Positions 1 through 7,375 of a stretch of 14,827 nt of DNA are shown here, piece after piece. Below the pieces are notes generated by a model. The model saw nothing but the letters and a program-made list of their open reading frames with translations, had not been told where the DNA came from and ran no database searches. Both the position numbers and the translations under genes were made by a program. Numbering within the stretch: position 1 is the stretch's first letter; each line of letters begins with the position of its first letter. Origin of the DNA: an uncultured Cloacibacillus sp. (GTDB taxonomy: Bacteria > Synergistota > Synergistia > Synergistales > Synergistaceae); NCBI GenBank assembly GCA_900545755.1, contig URAG01000056.1, forward strand, positions 1-14,827, read 5' to 3'.

Positions 1-76
1 GAGCCATTTCGAACCATGACTGTGTAGTGTCAACTTGGAGGGCTTTTACTATGTCCAAGTTATGGGGCGCTGTTCA
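1..76 (+). mobile_element. Probable right end of an IS3-family (IS150-like) insertion sequence, partial
   Basis: The frame from base 1 reads EPFRTMTV then TAG at 25-27. This resembles the SPVxFRT-type C-terminus of IS150-group IS3 OrfB transposases. It is followed by a short non-coding tail with an inverted repeat, AACTTGGA (32-39) and TCCAAGTT (54-61). Read on the minus strand from base 76, the tail gives TGAACAGCGCCCC followed by AACTTGGACA, the general look of IS150-group terminal repeats (TG start, C-rich, ending in TTGGACA). The element would end at the CA at 75-76, about 46 bp beyond the ridA-like stop. Most of the element lies outside the window, so this rests on a few residues and on pattern memory of the family's ends. 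It could also be an unrelated hairpin. Confidence 0.42.
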
Positions 77-122
77 GAGCTTCGGGCGGCCCGTTTGCGT
101 CGTGTCGTATTCTGCGGATTTT

Positions 123-551
123 TTATTCGGCCATGCAGACTATCTGCACTTCTACCGGCGCTTCGCCGGGGAGGCTGGCTACGCCTATTGCGGCGCGGGC
201 GGCCGTGCCGGCTTCGCCCAGTTCTTCGCAGAGGTATTCGCTTGCGAAGTCGGCTATTTTCGAGTGGGCCGTGAAGCCTTCGCCCGCGTTGACGTAGACG
301 GTCATTGAGAGGACGCGCGTGATTTTTTCGCACGGCTCGAGCCTGTTGCGCGCGGCGGTCAGGGCGTTGGCGGCGGCGAGGCGCGCCGCTTCGCGGTATT
401 TTTCAACCGGCTCGCCCGCTTCGGCCTTGCCGCTGAATTGGAGCGCCCCGTCTTTGCGCGGCGTCATCCCCGCCGTGAAGACGAGGTTTCCGCCGCGCGC
501 CGCGGGGACGTATTTTCCCTGCGGTACCGGGTCTTTCCGAGGCGCGCTCAT
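123..551 (-). CDS. RidA (YjgF/YER057c/UK114) family enamine/imine deaminase
   Basis: This 142-aa cytoplasmic protein has the usual length of the family. RidA proteins form trimers and hydrolyse reactive 2-aminoacrylate-type enamines/imines, released by PLP enzymes, to 2-keto acids and ammonia. Visible hallmarks are the N-terminal strand NLVFTAGMTP (22-31), the YVNAGEGF segment near 86-93, and the C-terminal active-site region. Arg119 (ARAAIGVASLP) and Glu134 (VEVQ) sit 15 residues apart, matching Arg105 and Glu120 of E. coli RidA, so the archetypal catalytic pair looks intact. The start ATG overlaps the stop of the aminotransferase by ATGA (548-551), implying translational coupling and a joint role. 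Inference: it detoxifies intermediates made by, or related to, the partner PLP enzyme. Exact substrate and RidA subclass are not decidable here. Confidence 0.9.
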   Translation of the reverse strand: MSAPRKDPVPQGKYVPAARGGNLVFTAGMTPRKDGALQFSGKAEAGEPVEKYREAARLAAANALTAARNRLEPCEKITRVLSMTVYVNAGEGFTAHSKIADFASEYLCEELGEAGTAARAAIGVASLPGEAPVEVQIVCMAE

Positions 552-1756
552 TTGCGGTACAGCTCCATGAGCTTGAAGAGACGCTCCATAGCTGCGACGG
601 CCTTGTCGTGATCCTGCGAGAAGTTTATGCGGAAGCTGTGGAGGAACTGCGGGCCGAACTCGGTGCCGGGCGTGACCGTGACGTTCGCGTGCTCGCGCGC
701 TATGCGGATGAACTGGTGGAGCGAGACTTCGAGCTCCGGTATCGTGACGAAGAGGTAGCTGCCTCCGTCCGTCGGGCGCGCCGTGACGCCGGGGACTTTT
801 TTGATGACGGCCATGAGGTCGTCGCGGATGCGCCTGTGCTCCGCGACGCGCGCGGCGAGCCAGCCCTCCGGCTCGCTGAACCAGCAGCGGAAGACGGCCT
901 GGTTGTAGCCGCCGCAGCGCAGCGACATGATGGCCTGCAATTTTTCCATGCGGTCTATTATCTCCGCCGTGCCGAAGGCGGCGCCGAGGCGGTAGCCGCT
1001 GAGCGACTCGGTCTTTGACGGGCCGATTATCGTGACGAGGTTCTCCGGTATTTCGCTCTGCGCGCAGAGGTGCGTGTACTCGACGCCTTCGTAGACCTGC
1101 CGCGAATAGAGTTCGTCTACGATGAGCGTCGCGCCGTAGCGCTTCGCAAGCTCGGCTATTTTGAGGATTTCGCCGCGCGAGTAGACGCAGCCGGCGGGGT
1201 TGTTCGGGTTCGAGAAGAGGAATAGTTTCACTCCGCCCTTGAAGGCTTCTTCGAGCGCCGCGAGGTCGATGCCGGAGCCTTTCTCAATGTTTTCATAATG
1301 CATTTGGATCGGCACGAGTTCGCCGCCGAAGAACTCCGTCATCTTGCGGTTCCCGAAGTAGTCGGGCTCGACTATCGCGACCTTGTCTTCTGGCATGATG
1401 TTCGCGCCCATCGCGAGGAAGAGCGCGCCCTGTGTGCCGGGTGTGAATATGAGGTTTTTCGCGGGGTCTATCTTTGCACCGGAGAAGGCGGAGAGCTTCG
1501 CCGCTACGTACTCCAGTATCTCTTTTCTGCCGCGGTAGGGCGTGTAGGCCTGCGCCGCGCCTTCTTCGACGCCCGCGGCGAAGAGCTCGAAGCTGCCGGG
1601 CGTGGGCAGGTGCGCGTCTACGTCGCCGTGGCTGAAATCCACCGGCGCGCCGTCGAGCTTCGGCCCGCGAAGATCCAGCGCTTCGTTTTTCTGTAAGCTC
1701 TCCTGTCCCGGAGCGTTGTCTACTCCGAGGGTGCTGAATTTTTCGACTATGTTCAA
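548..1756 (-). CDS. Class I/II (fold type I) PLP-dependent aminotransferase
   Basis: This 402-aa cytosolic enzyme has full family length. Fold-type-I signatures in order are TPYRGRKEI (72-80), TPGTQGALFL (105-114, cofactor phosphate region), NPNNPAG (183-189), DELYS with Asp214 and Tyr217 (ring N and O3' contacts), GPSKTESLSGYRLG with the Schiff-base Lys248 and phosphate-binding Arg256, and HSFRINFS with Arg376, the expected substrate alpha-carboxylate Arg. All key residues are present, so it should be active. The amino donor and acceptor cannot be told from sequence. The start is TTG (1754-1756), chosen because GGAGG lies 8 nt upstream and no better start is in frame. It is first in a two-gene operon with the RidA-family gene and diverges from the macroglobulin operon. 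The pairing fits amino-acid fermentation or catabolism. Confidence 0.93.
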   Translation of the reverse strand: MNIVEKFSTLGVDNAPGQESLQKNEALDLRGPKLDGAPVDFSHGDVDAHLPTPGSFELFAAGVEEGAAQAYTPYRGRKEILEYVAAKLSAFSGAKIDPAKNLIFTPGTQGALFLAMGANIMPEDKVAIVEPDYFGNRKMTEFFGGELVPIQMHYENIEKGSGIDLAALEEAFKGGVKLFLFSNPNNPAGCVYSRGEILKIAELAKRYGATLIVDELYSRQVYEGVEYTHLCAQSEIPENLVTIIGPSKTESLSGYRLGAAFGTAEIIDRMEKLQAIMSLRCGGYNQAVFRCWFSEPEGWLAARVAEHRRIRDDLMAVIKKVPGVTARPTDGGSYLFVTIPELEVSLHQFIRIAREHANVTVTPGTEFGPQFLHSFRINFSQDHDKAVAAMERLFKLMELYRK

Positions 1757-1798
1757 GGTGAACGCCTCCCGTAGAGTTGTCTGGTTGTCTTTGTCGTT

Positions 1799-1828
1799 TT
1801 TATATCAAATCGGCGCGCAGGCGTCCAA
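1799..1828 (-). promoter_or_regulatory. Candidate promoter of the aminotransferase-ridA operon
   Basis: On the minus strand, TTGGAC (1828-1823) and TATAAA (1804-1799) are separated by 18 bp in an AT-rich gap between G+C-rich genes. This would give a leader of about 35 nt ending in the GGGAGG ribosome site before the TTG start. It is a pattern match only; the -35 box is weak. Confidence 0.4.
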
Positions 1829-1838
1829 TATTTATAAA

Positions 1839-1852
1839 TTATAACGTTATAA
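1839..1852. promoter_or_regulatory. 14-bp perfect palindrome, candidate operator
   Basis: TTATAACGTTATAA is its own reverse complement. It sits between the two divergent operons, just upstream of the candidate aminotransferase -35 box, with a second short palindrome (ATTTATAAAT, 1830-1839) beside it. A homodimeric repressor or activator site is plausible, but the regulator is unknown. AT-rich palindromes can also arise by chance. Confidence 0.35.
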
Positions 1853-1930
1853 CATCGTGGCGCGTCTTTAATAATCGCGGCTGTGCGGGCGCGCCCGGCG
1901 ATGTTTTCACAGAATCTCCACAAAAAGAGC

Positions 1931-1959
1931 TTAAAATATTCATGTTTTCGTTGTATTCT
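1931..1959 (+). promoter_or_regulatory. Weak candidate promoter region of the macroglobulin-pbpC operon
   Basis: TTAAAA (1931-1936) and TATTCT (1954-1959) are spaced by 17 bp, about 50 nt before the ATG. TAAAAT at 1932-1937 is an alternative -10 without a clear -35. The ribosome site GGAGG (1996-2000) lies 8 nt before the ATG at 2009. Upstream, at 1874-1902, there is a G+C-rich stem containing the palindrome CGGGCGCGCCCG (1886-1897), which may be a leader or terminator-like hairpin. Confidence 0.25.
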
Positions 1960-2008
1960 TATGTCAATGAAAAACCTTGAAAAATACTCTTTTACGGAGG
2001 TATAGACT

Positions 2009-5000
2009 ATGGAGCATAAAAGATTGCTTTCCGGCGGTGTTCTCGCGCTCTGCGCCGTATTCGCGGCTCTCGCGCTTTTCGCCGCGCCGGTGCTCGGCGG
2101 GAAGGGCGGTTTTTCGGTGCGCTCGTTTTCGCCGCAGGGCGAGGTCGACGGGGCGGTCGAGATAGTCGCGCGCTTCTCGGAGGCCGCCGTCGCCGACGAG
2201 GCTGTGGGCAAGAAGCTCGCGCCTTCGGAGTCACCCTTCGCCTTCTCGCCCGAGATAGCCGGCGCGGGGGTCTGGCGAGACGCTTCGACCTTCGTCTTTA
2301 CGCCGTCGGGAGGGCGGCTCGCGTCCGCGACGCGCTACACGGCGACGGCGCGCGATTCCCTCGCCTCGGCGCGGGGCGATGCGCTTTCCGGCGCGCGGAG
2401 CTTCTCCTTCAACACGCCGGCGCTCGCCTTCGTAGGCGTCAAACAGACGAATTTCGACCAGAGGAGCGGAAGGACGGAGTTCGAGCTTGAATTTTCGCTT
2501 CCGGTCTCGCCGTCGCGGCTGCGCGGCTACGCCGAGGTGAAGGACGAAAAGGGCGGGCTGCTGAAATTCGACCTCGGAAGGACCGTTTCAAGCAGGATAC
2601 GCCTTTCCGTTGAGGCCCCGCGCGCGGAGAAACTCGCGCTCTCCATAGCCGCCGGGCTGCCCTCCGAGGCCGGCCCGCTCGGCCTTCAGAAGGCCGTTGA
2701 AGTAGAGCTGAAACGTTCGCTCGTCATGGAGGTGCGCGAATCGCGCGCCGAATCTTCGATGGACGGAGGCCGCGTCGTGATAGATACGACCGCACCCGTC
2801 GATCTTGCGAAGGCCGCATCGTTCATTGAAGTCTCGCCGAAAAAGGAATTTACAGTGGAGCCTTCCGACAGCGGCTTCGTCGTATCGTCCCCGGCTTTCA
2901 GGCCGCAGGACAGGGTGAAGATAACGGTCAAAAAAGGCTTCCCCGCGCTTTCGGGACGCAGCCTCGCGCAGGAGTGGAGCCGCGCCTTCATCTTCCCGGA
3001 CGTGCAGCCCTCGGTGCGCTTCCCCGGCGCGGAGGACGGCGTCATATCGCCGGAGGGTTCGCTGCGCGTGCCCGTCGAGAGCGTGAACTACGACAAGCTG
3101 CGCGTAACGGTGTGGCAGGTCTACGACAACAATATCCCGCTCGCCGCGCGCGGCGAATACGGCTATCCGTCGCAGAGGCTTTCGCGCCTGGTAGTAAATA
3201 AAGAATTTTTGGTGAAGGGCCGCCCGAACGAAACTGCGCGGCGCGCCCTCGACCTCCGCCCGCTGCTTGAAGGCGAGCGCGGTGTATTCTGCGCCGTCGT
3301 CCAGGGCGTGGGCCGTGAATGGAGCGAGGCCCGGCGCACGATAAACGTCACCGACCTCGGACTGACGCTGACGCTCGGCCGGGACGCCGCCGTCGCGCGC
3401 GTGCTTTCAATCTCCTCCGCGAAGCCCGTATCCGGGGCCAAGGTCACGCTCTGGTCCTACACGAACCAGCCTGTCGGCGAAGGCGTGACCGGCGCGGACG
3501 GCGTGGCGAACATAAAGCTTGTCCCAGACGACGAGCGCGGCACGCCAGTCACCGCCGTGGCCGAGAAGGATGGGGACACGTCGTACATTAACATCACGTC
3601 GGGACTCTTCGGCGGGAACGACGAATTTGACACGCGCGGGATGCAGTGGACGGAGGGCTATTCCGCGTACTGCTACACGCCGAGGGACGTGTTCCGCCCC
3701 GGCGAGCGTGTCCCAGTCTTCGCTATAATCCGCGACGCAAAGGGCGCGGCCCCCGAGCCCTTCCCCGTCGAGATGCGAGTATATTCGCCTGGCAAACTGT
3801 TCAAGAAAGAGCTCGTGAAGCTCACGCCAGAGGGGGTCTTCGCGGCTGACATAGACGTTCCGGCGGACGCCCACGCGGGAGCGTGGAGCGTGCAGCTCAA
3901 CGTCCCCGGCACGGAGACTGCGATAGGTTACAAAGACGTTTACGTGGAAGACTTCGCCGTCCCGAGGATGTTCGTCGAGGCTTCGCCCTCGCCTGCGTCC
4001 GTCACCGGGAACGGCGAAACGTCTGTCAAAATATCCGCACGCCATTCGTTCGGCAGCCCCGCCTCCGGCATGAGGTGGGAGGCCGAACTGCGGCTTGTGG
4101 ACAAGACTTTCGAGCCGTCTGGGTGGAAGGGCTTCGTCTTCCGCGATTCCGAAAAAGAATTCTCGCCCGAGAGCCGTCTCTTCGCCTCCGGCGAGCTCGA
4201 CGCCGAAGGGCGCGCCGAGGCCGCGCTCGCCTGCGGCGGATGGAGCGCGCCGTCAATGCTCGCGCTTTCAATACGCGCCGGAGTGATGGACGACGGGGGC
4301 CGCTGGACCTACGACACCGCCGTCGTGTCGTGGTATCCCTCCGAGGTTATGGTCGGCATAAAAACACCGGAGACCGCCGAGCCCGGGCGCGCCGCGCAGT
4401 TCCGCGCCGCCGCCGTCAAGCCGGACGGGACGCCAGCGGCAGTCCGCGAACTGAAATATTCCTTCTTCCGCAGCGTGCGGCGCTCCGTCGTATTTGAAAG
4501 CGACGGCCGCATGAGCCGCAAAGTCGAAGAAGAGCTGATCCCGCGCGGCGAAGGCGCGATACGGCTAGCGAACGGCGTCGGTGAAGGTTCCGTCAAGCCG
4601 GACGAGCCGGGCGAGTACCTCCTGCGCGTAGAGACGCCGGACGGCTCTTCGCGCGCCTCCTCGCGCCTCTACGTCTACGGGGCCGGGGACGGCGGCGGCA
4701 CGAACCTGCCCGACGCCGTGACCGTCACGACGGACAAGAAAATATACAAAGCGGGCGAAACGGCGAAAGTAAAGATAAAATCCCCGTTCGCCGGCTCCGC
4801 CTTCGTATTCGTCTCCACAGCCTCGCCGCAGTGGCGCGAATGCCGCGTTACGGCGGGAAAGACCGCCGAGTTCTCCGTGCCTGTCACGGAAGACATGAAG
4901 CCAAACGCATGGATAACGGCGCAGGTCGTGCGCCCCGCCTCCGGCGACGGGACTCCGCAGCGCGCCTTCGGTGCCGCGCCGCTGATGGTGGACAACACGG

Positions 5001-7375
5001 GCAGCCTCCTGAAAGTCGAGCTGGACGCCCCCTCGCGCCTCGAGCCGGGCGAGCGCGCCGTCGCGCTGACCGTTAAAGACTCTTCCGGCAAAGGCGCGGC
5101 GGCCGACGTGACCGTCATGCTGGCGGACGAGACTGTGCTCGGCCTCACCGCCTACGAGACGCCCGCGCCGTGGAGCTTCTTCACCGGGCGCAGGCAGCTC
5201 GGCATGGACACCTTTGACCTTTACGGCGCGATGATAGCGCCTGAAAAGCCCTCCACGCCGCTTCTCGTAGCGGGCGGCGGCGCGGCCTTCGACGCGGAGG
5301 GCGCAGTAGCGCAGCGCATGATGAAGATGCAGTCGAACATGAGCCCGGTGCAGGCGCAGCGCTTCCGCATACTCTGCGTGACTGCGCGCGCGAAATCCGG
5401 CGCTGACGGGCGCTGCTCCGTCACGCTCGACATACCAGAGTTTTCCGGCACGGCGCGCCTCATGGCGGTCGCCGCCTCCGCATCGGCGGAAGGCTCGGCT
5501 GGGACGGATGTCGCGATAGTGCGCGACGTGGCTGTAGAGCCGTCGCTCCCACGCTTCGCCGCGCCCGGAGACATATTCTCCGCGCCGTGCAGGCTCTTCA
5601 ACATGACGGACAAATCAAAGGAAGTAGCCTTCGAAGCCGTGAGCCTCGACGAAACGAAGCTCATAGGCGTAGACTTCTCCGCCCGTAAGGAAAAGAAGCT
5701 GACGATAGAGCCTAACGGCTCCGTCACTGTCCCGCTGAAATTCCAAGCGAAGGGAACGGGGACTGCTAAAGTCCGCTTCTCGGCGAAATGGGACGGCGGC
5801 TCTTCCGTAGAGGAAATAGAGCTCCCCATGCGTCCGGCGGCCCCGCGCGTGACGGAAAGCGCCTTCAAAACGCTCGGGCAGGGCGAAAGCTGGGAGTTCG
5901 CGCTTCCAGGCGAAGGGCGCGGCGGCGCGGACAACTTCGCGCAGGTTTCCGCCATGCTCTCCGCAATGCCGCAGGTCTCCGTCTCCGGCCTCGCGCGTAT
6001 GCTCTCGACATACCCCTACGGCTGCTTCGAGCAGACAGTATCGGCGGCATGGGCGATGCTTGAAGCCCCCGAGATAGTCAGGGCCTCCGCGCCGGAACTC
6101 GCCGGGGACGCCAGCGTAGAACGGGCGATACGCGACATAGAGGCGCGCCAGAACTACGACGGCGGGTTCCCGCGCTGGAGCGGCGAATCGTGGTCGCGTC
6201 CGTGGGAAAGCCTCTACGGGGCCCACTTCCTGCTTGAGGCGCGCCGCCTCGGCCACGCCGTCTCCGAAGACGCCCTGCGCGCCGCTGTTGACTACGTGCG
6301 CGCGCTGCTCCCGCTCGCGCCCGGCACGGACAGCGACGCAGAATGGCGCGACACCCTCACGAGACGGGCCTACGCCGCCTTCGTCCTGACACTCGCGGGC
6401 GAGCCGCCGCTCGGCTGGATGGAAAGCCTCGACGAAAACGCCGGGCAGATGGCCCCGTCGGGCCGTCTGCTGCTCGCCTCGGCCCGCGCCGCGGCGGGGG
6501 ACAAACAGCAGGCCCTCGCGCTGATAGGCGGAGGCTCCTCGCCCGCCGAGACGCCGAAAGGCGGTGAGAACTTTGACTCCGAACTCCGCGACGCCGCGCT
6601 GAAACTTCTCGCGCGCACCTACGCCGCGCCGTCGGGCGGCGAGACGGCGGCCGCCGCAGCTTCGCTGATATCGCGGATAAACTCCGGAGCGCGCCTCTCC
6701 ACGCAGGAGGGCGGCTTCGCGATGGCGGCGCTCGGGCGCTGGTTCGCGGCGAACCCGCAGAGCGGCGCGCCAGCGGGCAGCCTCGCTGTCGTTCCCGCGG
6801 ACGGCGAGGCGGCGAAGACGGAAGCCGTGAACTCCAAAAACCGGATAGCCGTATCGCGCCGCGCCGGAAAATACAAAGCTGAAAACACGGGCAAAGCGCC
6901 CCTCTACGCGGCGTGGACGGTCTCCTACGTCCCGTCGGGCGAGATAGCCAGAAGGGACGACGGCATAGAGCTGCGCCAGCGGATCACGGAACGCTCCGGC
7001 AAAGCCGTAGGCGAAACGGTAGAGCGCGGCGCGGCGCTCACCGCCTCCGTGACGCTGATGCCGAAGGCCGGGACGCCGCGCGCCGTCGCCGTCGTCCTGC
7101 CGCTTCCCGCGGGATTCGAGATAGAAGACCCGCGCCTCGCCGCCTCCGGCGAACAGACGCCGCAGGGCGTGACCTTCGACGCCCGCGACGACAGGCTCCT
7201 GCTCTTCATAGACAGCCTTGAAAAGCCGCTCACCTGGCGCTATTCGATGCGCGCCGTGACGGAAGGCGACTTCGCCGTGCCGCAGGTCTACGCGGAATGT
7301 ATGTACGAGCCCGGCGTTTCAAGCGTCTCGGGCGGCGGAAGAATAAAGGTGAAAGCGGCGGATGACGCCGAATAA
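2009..7375 (+). CDS. Bacterial alpha-2-macroglobulin, thioester (YfhM-like) type
   Basis: At 1788 aa this is a very large envelope protein. Bacterial alpha-2-macroglobulins trap attacking proteases in the periplasm: bait-region cleavage triggers a collapse and covalent capture by an internal thioester. Residues 1-33 form a signal or anchor (basic HKR, then a long hydrophobic run ending VLGG). There is no clear lipobox, so it may be secreted or N-terminally anchored rather than a lipoprotein. An Ig-like N-terminal region (about 35-120) follows. An MG2-type strand set is at about 550-640 (CYTPRDVFRPGERVPVF), a bait/A2M_N_2-like region at about 905-1060 (KIYKAGETAKV), an A2M-type region at about 1118-1210, and a thioester domain from about 1330 to 1620. 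The thioester motif is CFEQ, Cys1339 to Gln1342, in YPYGCFEQ. A C-terminal macroglobulin domain ends the protein. It overlaps pbpC by 14 nt, the classical gene pairing. Isoleucine is spelled mostly ATA. Confidence 0.93.
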   Translation: MEHKRLLSGGVLALCAVFAALALFAAPVLGGKGGFSVRSFSPQGEVDGAVEIVARFSEAAVADEAVGKKLAPSESPFAFSPEIAGAGVWRDASTFVFTPSGGRLASATRYTATARDSLASARGDALSGARSFSFNTPALAFVGVKQTNFDQRSGRTEFELEFSLPVSPSRLRGYAEVKDEKGGLLKFDLGRTVSSRIRLSVEAPRAEKLALSIAAGLPSEAGPLGLQKAVEVELKRSLVMEVRESRAESSMDGGRVVIDTTAPVDLAKAASFIEVSPKKEFTVEPSDSGFVVSSPAFRPQDRVKITVKKGFPALSGRSLAQEWSRAFIFPDVQPSVRFPGAEDGVISPEGSLRVPVESVNYDKLRVTVWQVYDNNIPLAARGEYGYPSQRLSRLVVNKEFLVKGRPNETARRALDLRPLLEGERGVFCAVVQGVGREWSEARRTINVTDLGLTLTLGRDAAVARVLSISSAKPVSGAKVTLWSYTNQPVGEGVTGADGVANIKLVPDDERGTPVTAVAEKDGDTSYINITSGLFGGNDEFDTRGMQWTEGYSAYCYTPRDVFRPGERVPVFAIIRDAKGAAPEPFPVEMRVYSPGKLFKKELVKLTPEGVFAADIDVPADAHAGAWSVQLNVPGTETAIGYKDVYVEDFAVPRMFVEASPSPASVTGNGETSVKISARHSFGSPASGMRWEAELRLVDKTFEPSGWKGFVFRDSEKEFSPESRLFASGELDAEGRAEAALACGGWSAPSMLALSIRAGVMDDGGRWTYDTAVVSWYPSEVMVGIKTPETAEPGRAAQFRAAAVKPDGTPAAVRELKYSFFRSVRRSVVFESDGRMSRKVEEELIPRGEGAIRLANGVGEGSVKPDEPGEYLLRVETPDGSSRASSRLYVYGAGDGGGTNLPDAVTVTTDKKIYKAGETAKVKIKSPFAGSAFVFVSTASPQWRECRVTAGKTAEFSVPVTEDMKPNAWITAQVVRPASGDGTPQRAFGAAPLMVDNTGSLLKVELDAPSRLEPGERAVALTVKDSSGKGAAADVTVMLADETVLGLTAYETPAPWSFFTGRRQLGMDTFDLYGAMIAPEKPSTPLLVAGGGAAFDAEGAVAQRMMKMQSNMSPVQAQRFRILCVTARAKSGADGRCSVTLDIPEFSGTARLMAVAASASAEGSAGTDVAIVRDVAVEPSLPRFAAPGDIFSAPCRLFNMTDKSKEVAFEAVSLDETKLIGVDFSARKEKKLTIEPNGSVTVPLKFQAKGTGTAKVRFSAKWDGGSSVEEIELPMRPAAPRVTESAFKTLGQGESWEFALPGEGRGGADNFAQVSAMLSAMPQVSVSGLARMLSTYPYGCFEQTVSAAWAMLEAPEIVRASAPELAGDASVERAIRDIEARQNYDGGFPRWSGESWSRPWESLYGAHFLLEARRLGHAVSEDALRAAVDYVRALLPLAPGTDSDAEWRDTLTRRAYAAFVLTLAGEPPLGWMESLDENAGQMAPSGRLLLASARAAAGDKQQALALIGGGSSPAETPKGGENFDSELRDAALKLLARTYAAPSGGETAAAAASLISRINSGARLSTQEGGFAMAALGRWFAANPQSGAPAGSLAVVPADGEAAKTEAVNSKNRIAVSRRAGKYKAENTGKAPLYAAWTVSYVPSGEIARRDDGIELRQRITERSGKAVGETVERGAALTASVTLMPKAGTPRAVAVVLPLPAGFEIEDPRLAASGEQTPQGVTFDARDDRLLLFIDSLEKPLTWRYSMRAVTEGDFAVPQVYAECMYEPGVSSVSGGGRIKVKAADDAE

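Noticed and set aside
27..308. Plus-strand frame at the left edge over the RidA gene
   Set aside because: It is antisense to a clear RidA coding region and lacks a ribosome site; the first 76 bases look like an IS end instead.
1886..1897. CGGGCGCGCCCG palindrome as an operator
   Set aside because: Such short G+C-only palindromes are common by chance in this composition; it was kept only as part of a possible leader hairpin.
1753..2211. Minus-strand 152-codon frame across the divergent promoter region
   Set aside because: It crosses the promoter region and the start of the macroglobulin gene, with a biased translation and no family resemblance.
5221..6256. Long minus-strand open frames (5221-5955 and 5615-6256) inside the macroglobulin gene
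   Set aside because: They are antisense shadows of a G+C-rich gene, with low-complexity Arg/Ala/Ser translations, no family motifs and no ribosome sites, while the plus-strand gene is unambiguous.
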